Source: Serpula lacrymans var. lacrymans S7.9 (taxonomy: Eukaryota > Basidiomycota > Agaricomycetes > Boletales > Serpulaceae). From it: 64,000 nucleotides of DNA. The stretch lies in the NCBI RefSeq assembly GCF_000218685.1, contig NW_006763307.1, positions 408,507 to 472,506 on the forward strand, given 5' to 3'. A program made the position numbers and the translations under genes. Below the pieces are notes generated by a model. That model did not search any database. It was not told the DNA's origin and saw only the letters and a list, made by a program, of their open reading frames with translations. Shown one piece after another: positions 53,491 through 64,000 of this stretch; position 1 is the first letter of the stretch; each line of letters starts with the position of its first letter.

Positions 53491-55311
53491 TCATATTCTC
53501 TTGACGTCGATGTCATGAATATCGCTAGTGTCACGCCATACACCTCCAGCATCCTTCTTCCGAACGGTAAAACAAGCAATTCCTAGATACTCGGTGATGT
53601 CTTTGATGACGAAGGCGCAGAACCGAGCGTAGGTCAAAAACGAAACAGCTAGAGTCAGATAGACAAAGATCGCAGTCCTCTTTGGTGAGGACTGTATCAA
53701 GGGGGGTCTATAGATAAAAGCCAGTAAGCCAAAAAAAAACAGCTCACTAAAATACCATCTTACCTATGGAGAATGTGTGGCAAGTTAGCATCCACAGCGC
53801 CAACAATACTCCAAATCCACATCGTATGCCACCAAGGAAAACGCGTGCTCGTGACATGCGCCAAAATCATCCTACCAACTTGGTGTGCGAACTGAAGGCC
53901 CCATGCAAAGACGAAAGGCAAGAAGAGGGGAGATTTGATAATCGCAGATTCGTGGTACGAAGGGCTGAGTAGCCATGATATCTGGATGACGACCGATACC
54001 ACGTAGGGCAACAGATATAATAATGGCTTCAAAGCTGATTTTCCAGCTAGTTTTCTCGCCTTGTGTACATTGCGATAACTGTACATCATTAGTCACGAAA
54101 CTGAGAGAGCCACGAGGAAAACGCATACCTGGAAAGTATATTGAATGCTAGACCAAAAGCCCCGAACACCATAAAGGACTCGTTGAGGGGGAGGTTGGGA
54201 ATAGAACTAGCTATCCGAGGGATCCGATCAAGTCTAGTGAACGTGAGTATCCTCTGGTCCCAGAAAGAAGTGCCTGATAAACGAGTTAATCACAACCAAA
54301 CACCACATCAAGCTGCGCGCTTTACCAAAAAGTCCAGTTATCACATAGATAGCCACGATCATGAGGATACCTTCGACCGGTCCAGAAAACACTCCTAGGT
54401 AAAGTTGCCCTAAAAGCACGTTCTAAGAAACTGCCGAGACATATGCTCTAACACTCATACCTGTGTAGTACTCTTCCCAAGTGGTTAGATAGAAGTTCGC
54501 GAGAGTAGCGCATTGCGATGCCACAGTCCACCAAGAGCGACCCAAGTTAAGAGCGCGCGCCGCCAAGACGACTTCCAACTAAAAGATTCGTTAGACGTTA
54601 CGCTTTTGTGGTACCAGATGCTGCTTACTGTAGTATTTATCGCATCGCATCCTGATAACCTTTCTCAGTGTGAAGTACCGCAATAAACATCACTAGTAGC
54701 TCACCATGATCAAACATCTCTCCCAGAGGGCCAGCCATCCCTGTGCGTCGGGCTTGTTTCCTTTATCGCGCATTTACTTCAGTAAACGTGAGTAAACACT
54801 GCAAAAAAACCGACCATCTCACCCATCGACGGCATCAAAACTCTGATACAAAAACAAACCAACAGCCCAGCTAATAACAACGAACATCGACATTAACGAG
54901 ATCCGCTCCACACCGCCAAGCACCCGGAACTCACGTAAAATATATCCACCTCGGTGGACCCGTCGCTCCATCTTTCTCCGTATAATACAAGGGGTCATAG
55001 TAGAGTAGCGTACCAAGGTTGAACACAACGATCAAAAGTCCAAGTAGCGTTATCTGTGCATCGTTCGCATCTGAGACGGAAGCTTTTTGCTATCTGAATA
55101 GAGTCGACTCACCGTATTGGGAGCCACCGTGAGAGGCCAGAGCTTGATGAACCAGTTCCAGTATGGGCTCAATACATAGCGCGAAACCAACGATCTTGAT
55201 GCGCGTCAAAAGGGCAAGGAAACATCTGACAGACAACACTCACTTGTCTACACCTTTATATGCATATTTTTTCAAGTTTTTGAGAGCTGATTGTGAAATA
55301 TAGTACCCCAT
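53491..55311 (-). CDS. EPT1: CDP-alcohol phosphotransferase (EPT1/CPT1 type)
   Basis: The gene starts at ATG 55311 (MGYYISQSALKNLKKYAYKG). Short exons follow with YVLSPYWNWFIKLWPLTVAP and the catalytic CDP-alcohol motif. Across an intron this motif reads FDAVDG, then MQARRTGMAGPLGEMFDHGC, then D: the pattern DGx2ARx8Gx3Dx3D, with all three Asp and the Arg present. Later exons are hydrophobic: YLGVFSGPVEGILMIVAIYV, KPLLYLLPYVVSVVIQISWL, AWGLQFAHQVGRMILAHVTS and IFVYLTLAVSFLTYARF. This multi-pass endoplasmic-reticulum enzyme joins CDP-choline or CDP-ethanolamine to diacylglycerol in the Kennedy pathway. Sequence alone does not settle which head group it prefers. It ends 270 bp upstream of the HTS1 start, in tandem. 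Confidence 0.88.
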
Positions 55312-55821
55312 AGCAGTCGCGTCAGAGCCCAGTCCGTTCAAAGGTCCAAAGAGACGGTTTTTAGTCCGAAACACACTGTCGATGGAGCCCAGGTGTAAAT
55401 ACAGAAAGAGGAGGTCTGAGACTCTAAAGAACTGCCTGCACGCTCCTGGTCAAGCGCCTCGGTCGAAGAGCCTGTCACCGGAGTGAACCAAAACAAAATT
55501 TCCTAAAAGCCTCGCACGTGCGTCACCAGCCAATGACATCGTTCCTGGCATCGCAGTTACTCAAAGGGGTTAGTCGGCCCATCCTTTATTACTTCCATTC
55601 AGCACGCTATTACGATACATGATACAGTACAGTAGTGCAAATCGCCAATTGAATAGAAAATCCGGATACAAAATATTCAGACCTAGCTAGCCAGAATGCT
55701 ACAAAAACCTATCTACGTGTATATTACTATAGCCAGGTGACAAGAGAAAGAAAATCAGAAAATCAGTAAAGCGTCAGGGGAAAAAAAGCAAAACTGAACA
55801 ACCCCCTTGAACCAAGACCTG
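55312..55821. other. Intergenic DNA
   Basis: Promoter side of the phosphotransferase gene and 3' side of the Zn2Cys6 gene. I see no gene or repeat. Confidence 0.4.
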
Positions 55822-58800
55822 TCAAAAACCCAATTGCTCCACAAAGCTCTGCCACGCCGAATCAAGCACAGGGGCATCCTGCAAAAACGCCGGCCCCACC
55901 CCATTCGCCACAAACTGATGCGCCTGCGGGTTGAAGTTGGCTACATTCTGAGGCTGACCATTATAGATCTCGCTCCCAAATATATTCGGACCACTGAATT
56001 GCACATCGCTCATCGCCTGCAGGAAGGACTCCGGGTTTGTGTATTCCAAGACGCCAGCACTGAATGGGGATGGCTCAAAACCGTCGAATACCCTCATGTC
56101 TTGCATGATGCGTGGATGCATCGTGTTCGGAAATTCTGCTCCTCCCCAGCCTGATTGGCTTGAGCTGGATGAATCGCCTTCGGATGCAGTGGAAGGAGGT
56201 GAAACCGCAGGCGGAGTTGCAGCAGGACTCGAGATCAAGTGAGTCTTCCCTCCACCCAATCGATCGAGCTCTGACAAACAGTATGGATCTTCAGTATCCG
56301 GGTAGTCAACAGCCTCGTGTCCTTTCTCCCATATCTTCGTGATTGAATCCTAAGCAGCCAAATCAGAATCAACCCTAAAATATACAAAATGTCCTGCCCA
56401 CCAGAAGATTAGCAGCTGGACGAGAAGTCGGAGCAGCTTGTCGGAAAACATCATGGACCACATCTAGTTCGCGCAGTGAAGAAGCAGCCATACTTGACGT
56501 TGGAGAACGAGTTACAATCATGCACATGACGATCTGCACAAAAATTAGCGCCACTGACACAACATGAATGAAAATGTATCGCACAGCAGCGGACAGCGAG
56601 TGAGACCAAAATAAATTAATTCGAGCGAATATGCGTGGGAGGGCTTTCATCGCGTGAGCATGGCCCTCAATCAACCTCCATGCAGAACGATACGCTGCCA
56701 TGACTGACGGTCCATATTTGTGTTTCAAGAGATCCCTTGGTTGTTCCTGAAGCGCTTGAGCAAAGTAGAAACGATGGAGGTTCAGTAGTGCTATAATCAA
56801 ACAAGTCAAAAATAAGCTCATAAAGAGGTTATTATAGCACGTACTCGCTTCTTTTACTGCCAACAGAATCTGACGCTGTACATGAAACGTGATCGAAGGA
56901 GGCGGTATGTTCTCCTCACACTTCGGTCGCAAATGTGGCGGTATAGGAAAGTCTCGTATCTTCCGATCCAGCTCAAGAACAGTACTGTAGCTTGGCGGAT
57001 GACTGCCAAGTGCAGTAGTCATGACATGATGCAGGAGTTTGGTAAATTTGCAAGACCATATGCGCCCTTTGCAAAATAGTTGATTACGTTTCATCATTAG
57101 CGGACCATACATCGACGACTTACAGCTCATTTCCTTCTGACCGTTTTCGCCGATAACCTCATTGCTGTCCTCGGGGAAGGGACAATCGATCCAGTCTGGA
57201 GACATACAAGGGGGCCTTCCAGCAAAGAAACTCTGCCATATATAGAGATCAAATCAACGAGCCAAGTTGAGTACCGAGGGATATGTACCTGCCATGTATC
57301 CAACGAGAAAAGCTGCCAGAACACCGAGCTTCTTCTCTGCACAATAGAATCATCTAGCTTCCACCTCGCACTATGCAAATCTGGTGATAGGTTAGAGTCA
57401 GTCTATCGAAACAACTGTGAGCACGTACGAAGCCCAATCTACATTAAAAATTGTTGCGAGCGTCAGAACCAGAAAGTGAGGTTTCGAAACTGGGACTAAC
57501 CCTGTAACCTAATTTCACCGCTAACCCTATAAATATATATGGTCTACTGGAATCCATTTGGAGATCACTCAAATCTAGATACTCCACTATATGTAACTAC
57601 GATGAACCGGCATTATAATGAGAATGTTGATGCTGTACAAGTTATGATGGACGTACCAAACACTGCACAGTATGCACTGTAGTTTGAGTGCATGGTGACA
57701 CAAAATTCATAGATACCCGAGATAACACATAGTATTCTTGAGCATCAACTGAATATGCGGGACGATCGAAGTCGAAGAGAGCGGCCAATGCAAAGATGAT
57801 GAACAACAAAGAGAGAAGATTGGGATTACTGATCGTGTCATATGAGCTTGATTAAATTTTTTGAGTTCAAGATGTAGCGCCTAGTCGAGTCAAATGCATA
57901 CTCAGCGCGATAAATACCGGCAAGCAACTCATCGAAAAGCTCTGCCCGTGAGATGGAATGCCACCTGCGGATGAGACGCTAAGCCTAAACCAACGGGCCG
58001 AATATAGAAGAGAATAAACTTACATCATCTGGCCATACTCGAGATATATGTCACACAGACGGATGGCTTCCGATAGAGACGGGAGTAAGCCAAAAACTTG
58101 CTTGCGTAGTTCATGATCAACAGGAGCAAGATCAGACTCAGGTAACCATGCGTCTATTATTGGTTTGGATAGTCTTGGGAATGATAATGTAATGGGCAGT
58201 GATGCAGACTTGAGGGGAGGCTATAGGGGAGTATAAGAGGAGCCACATGGGGTTATGAAGAGATGTCACCTGTAATAGATACTATGGCGAGTCTTAGTAG
58301 CGCCAAAGCCTTGCATGGTGAGATGGGACTTACCTCCGAGCGCGCAGTACCTCCCAGGAACGTTGTCTCTCCTCTTGTCCCAATTGTAAGTGTGCCTTTA
58401 AGAGACATGAATGAAAAGTATGATAAAGAGAGCCATAAATTATACCAAAGGCATCAAGGACAGCTTCATTTTCTGATTTGTCTGAAGGAGGCACTTGTGG
58501 ATCATTTTGGGATAATTCAGGGACATTTGTCGCCGAAGTAGTGTCACGTAAAAGGTCAGCAATGTTGTTTTGTAAAAGGGGATGGGGCCGGTCAGATATT
58601 TCAGCTTGCACAATTCTTAAAGCATCTTCTAGCTCTCGAATTCGAGAGGTCAGACCTTCGATTTTGCTATGTAGTTCTTCTGTATTGGCAAGTACCAGAC
58701 TATGGGAAGTGAGGTCGACTCAAGGTACACTAGATAATACAGAGTGAACGCTTACCGATTGCCCTTCCCTGATGTCAAGGATCCTAAAGGTAGCAGATTT

Positions 58801-59136
58801 ACAGTGAACGAATGTAACAAGTGTGATGTGAACGTACCATTGGGACAGATTGCACCACATCCTCGTTTGACGCAGGTCTCGCAAGGAACCTATGGCGAAC
58901 GAATAGGATTTAAAATGGAAAAAATCGACGACAAATACGAGAACTCTACCTTGCGATCACATCGAAGTTTAAGTCTATGGGGGATTCACAGCAACGGCTA
59001 AAATGATGAGACGGGCCAATATGGAATGTAAGGCACTAGCGCACCGTCGACATTCAGCGCAAGAAGTTGGAACTCGACCAGGACGTCTGCGTTCTTTTTG
59101 TTCGCCCCCTTTGTTATCTACAGACCTGGGACTCAT
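55822..59136 (-). CDS. Zn2Cys6 transcription factor with fungal_trans domain
   Basis: The start at ATG 59136 gives MSPRSVDNKGGEQKERRRPG. A binuclear zinc cluster assembled from three exons follows: TSCAECRR, LKLRCDRK, then VPCETCVKRGCGAICPNG. All six cysteines are present. Next is a coiled coil (EELHSKIEGLTSRIRELEDA, ~58690-58620). The fungal_trans middle-homology region contains RRSSVFWQLFSLDTWQ, GRPPCMSPDWIDCPFPED, and GPSVMAAYRSAWRLIEGHAH. The C-terminus is rich in Ser, Pro and Asn (ISSPAATPPAVSPPSTASEG; VANFNPQAHQFVANGVGPAF), typical of activation domains, and stops at 55822. It has many short introns. The family binds CGG-type sites and controls metabolism genes; the exact target is unknown. 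It is divergent from SNF1. Confidence 0.85.
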
Positions 59137-59834
59137 AGAATATACAGAAGAGAAGGACGAGGGATTAGGGACCGAGAAATAGGGTGAAATGCAGTAGATG
59201 GACTAAGTGAAAGTATGACCCTAAGAGCGAGTGGAAGACTGAAAGTGGCAGTCCTCGCTTACAAATACAGTTTCACAGCCTTGTCTTAAGTACGTCGCTG
59301 CCGAGACCAAGCGGTTGCGTCACCGACTCATTGCTTGAACAAATACATGGATAAAATTCAATACAGTGTACAGTATTTGGTGCACAGACCACCGCAGCAC
59401 GTTGGACGTGAAGATTTTATCCAGAAATATGAAACTGGTAAGAGACCGATCGAATAGGGCTACATGAGCGCCATCCGTGTCCACCAAGATGCAACATCGC
59501 GACAATCAAGGCCTGTGCTGTGAGTCTTCGTTGGAGTGAGGGGATGGCTGTGAGGACTAGCGTTGATCTGTGGACGACATGCGGTGATACTGCGAGTGGA
59601 TTGCGATAACGACTGAAGACGGCTGTTGGACGTATAGAACGATAAGAAGACAGGCCGACGGAATGGCGGTGATGCTGCCCCGATGGAGCCGCGGCAAAGG
59701 CCGACCGAACCTTAACCCGAGGGAGCCTGTACGTAACAGGGAAGATGAGCTTGGAACAGGAGATTTCAATTTTTGCCCCGCAAAACTCGCGCAGAACCGA
59801 TACTGGAACCCGACGAAAGCCAGCGTCTACCGCC
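59137..59834. promoter_or_regulatory. Shared divergent promoter of the Zn2Cys6 gene and SNF1
   Basis: The ~700 bp between two head-to-head start codons must hold both promoters. There is no TATA box with a clear claim, and no large repeat. Open frames here (59663 onwards) are out of frame with SNF1 and not supported. Confidence 0.5.
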
Positions 59835-62079
<2,245 letters not shown>

Positions 62080-62357
62080 AATTGCTGTTACCACTCACGG
62101 ACCTGATAGTTGCTATCATCTAGATGTTTTCCTTGTCACATGTAATTGTATTATTTGTCTGTTCGGATCGTAAAGTGTTCATCTATTCTAACTAGAGTGT
62201 TTTCTATGTTGTACTTTTTTGCCTCCCCCTTTCCACGTATGCAGCATCTTTATTCAATACGGCATTGATTTATTTAAGGAACTCTTTTCTCTTCCCCCTC
62301 CAAAATATACATGATACCAGTGTTTGCAATTACATTTGAAAAAGTGCGAGTGCTCCG

Positions 62358-63646
62358 TTAGTTGTATTGTACTGGCGGGAAAATTCCAAGCACTTGGATC
62401 GGTCCAGTCGTAGCTGCAGCGGTAGCAATATAGGACAACAATTTGTTTCCATTCTTGACGGTCACATACGCCCTCATATGGATAGTCGATCCTGGGTAGG
62501 GAAACATCGCCATGGGTATGGGCGCCATGTGCTCAGCGAAGAAGCCTTTGTCGCCATTTATGCATTCGAAAGGAGTCCATATCATCGGGGGCAGTTCTAG
62601 AGTAGTCTCGCGCCGGTCCACATAATTGAGCCTGTGCTTTGGTGCTAGGATGAATTGATGTTGCCTGAATTCGACTTGGGAGCGTAAAACGACGCTAGTG
62701 ACTTCTGGTGGTGGATGGTGGTGGGGTTCTTGAGAGATTATTTCAATTTTCAAGGGGAAAGCATGTTGAGCTCTGTAGGGAGAACGAAAGAATCAATGTT
62801 GTGTTCTTTTTCTTTTCGAAAGTAATTTTTACTTACAGATCAGAGGTGTCGTATATGGGAGCCATCATAGGTAGAGGATGCAGAGCTATTCTATACATCT
62901 CGTGATCTTCGAGAGAGCCTATAACATTGCTTCCATGAGCGTCCATACCATACTGTGGGATAGAAAGTCTTGGGTTTTGATCGTCAATTGACTGTAGGGT
63001 GTCTAAATTAGTTGCGTTCGTCAGCGCAATTTTGGCATCGACATACTGGATAGTAAACATCAACGACCTCAGAAGGACGTGGCCGATCGTCCTCCAAGTC
63101 TGACACATCTTCTTGCGAATCAAACTCATCAGAGCCACTCGCGGCAGATTGTACAGAGTCATCATTGGATTCTGCGACGACGCCTCGAAAGTACGACGAA
63201 GCACTATAACGAACAGGCGTTTCCAGCCCTTGTTCAAATGTTGGATCACCGAGTGCATTATCCTCCAGAGCGGGAGTTGATTCTTCATGCTTTCGATTCG
63301 GTCCTCCAGTGACGCCTTCATCGCTTGAACAGTCTTTGATGGTACTGGCCTCGGTTGCGGTAGTGTGCCACACTGGAGCTGAATGCTGTATCCTTCGACG
63401 AGTGTGGGTCGTCAGACTATCCTCACAGCCGCTCTCGTTCAGAGATCGCTTCCTAGATATCGTATGTTGACTGGGTTCGGCGATCGCATACATATATCTG
63501 GATTTTGTGTCCGCTTGAGGTTCAACCGAAGAAAGTGGTGCATGATGAGATATGCATGGCTGTCTTGTCTCCCTGGCAAAGCTGTCACGGCCGATATCTT
63601 GGTTTGCAGAAGAGGAGGAAGAATCGGGGAAGGTCTGGGGTTCCAT
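62358..63646 (-). CDS. Conserved hypothetical protein, three exons
   Basis: I do not recognise this protein. Exon 1 (63646-63047) encodes a long polar region, rich in Ser, Glu and Asp, with a basic patch (SRKRSLNESG, HTRRRIQHS) that may be a nuclear signal and an acidic stretch (SDEFDSQEDVSDLEDD). Exon 2 (62991-62837) gives IDDQNPRLSIPQYGMDAHGS. Exon 3 (62772-62358) forms a compact, likely folded domain (VEFRQHQFILAPKHRLNYVD; TTLELPPMIWTPFECINGDK; AMFPYPGSTIHMRAYVTVKN). Introns at 62992-63046 and 62773-62836 have GTATGT/GTAAGT and CTACAG sites and keep the frame. It is convergent with SNF1, with about 280 bp between the stop codons. Looks intact and like a host gene. Confidence 0.7.
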
Positions 63647-64000
63647 TGCGCTTGGAAATGGTGGGAGAAGTGAGGAAAGTACAGACAGGTATAATAGCTG
63701 AGAGTTCAGGGTTCTTATACCTGACAGAAATCATGCCACATATGCCACCATAAAGCACGAAGCCACTGGTACTCTGACCACCCAAAACATACCTAGTAAT
63801 CGGTGGCTGTCTCACTTAAAGCGCTTCAGCTTCGTGTCGGCTAATCGGACGACTCCAAAGAATACCTAGAAAGCTCCCTGAACGAGAGGCTTGATTGATT
63901 TCTTTTATTGACATAATTGCTGATGTCTATGCCTTAAGAGATATCGAGCGCTTTTTTATGCAAAACAATGAGGGTGGATTACACGAATAGGACCCAAGTT
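63647..64000. other. Window edge, 5' flank of the hypothetical gene
   Basis: Likely promoter region. I see no further gene before the window ends. Confidence 0.4.

Overview
The window reads as nuclear DNA of a basidiomycete fungus (Agaricomycetes). Evidence: genes are cut by many 45-60 bp GT..AG introns, and the families are typical of this group: KDZ transposase, DUF6533 membrane protein, DUF6589 protein, a RecQ-like helicase of a repeat family, chromodomain Ty3/gypsy elements and a Crinkler-type protein. A Ceratobasidiaceae-like host (Rhizoctonia and relatives) is possible, but nothing seen here proves it.

Positions 1-38 kb are a dense graveyard of mobile elements. They include solo LTRs of several families with exact 5-bp target duplications (TSDs), two chromodomain gypsy remnants on the minus strand, and a 3.2-kb Tc1/mariner-type (IS630-like) transposon with ~113-bp inverted ends. 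That transposon holds a 195-bp tRNA-bearing mini-element, which in turn holds a 5.3-kb Ty1/copia element. There is also a DUF6533 gene (16.7-18.2 kb), a pogo-type transposon with perfect 43-bp terminal inverted repeats (18.66-22.02 kb), and a KDZ transposase pseudogene followed by an unknown companion gene, both broken by LTR insertions (22.9-29.5 kb).

Two host-type genes follow: an F-box protein (38.6-40.7 kb) and a five-exon Crinkler-type protein with a ubiquitin-like header, a nuclease-like ExK region and a kinase domain (41.5-43.5 kb). A second repeat island (44.2-50.8 kb) holds LTR pieces, the second copy of a repeat encoding an unknown 180-aa protein, a DUF6589 gene, and a RecQ-like helicase split by a solo LTR.

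From 51 to 64 kb the sequence is ordinary conserved gene space: histidyl-tRNA synthetase (minus), a CDP-alcohol phosphotransferase of the EPT1/CPT1 type (minus), a Zn2Cys6 regulator (minus) head to head with the SNF1 kinase (plus), and a conserved gene of unknown function (minus).

Most inactivating changes in the repeats that I could classify are C-to-T or G-to-A transitions, often at CpG. This fits cytosine methylation followed by deamination, or a RIP-like process. The most novel items are the tRNA-bearing mini-element, the two-gene mariner-type transposon, and the conserved 180-aa open reading frame in a dispersed repeat.
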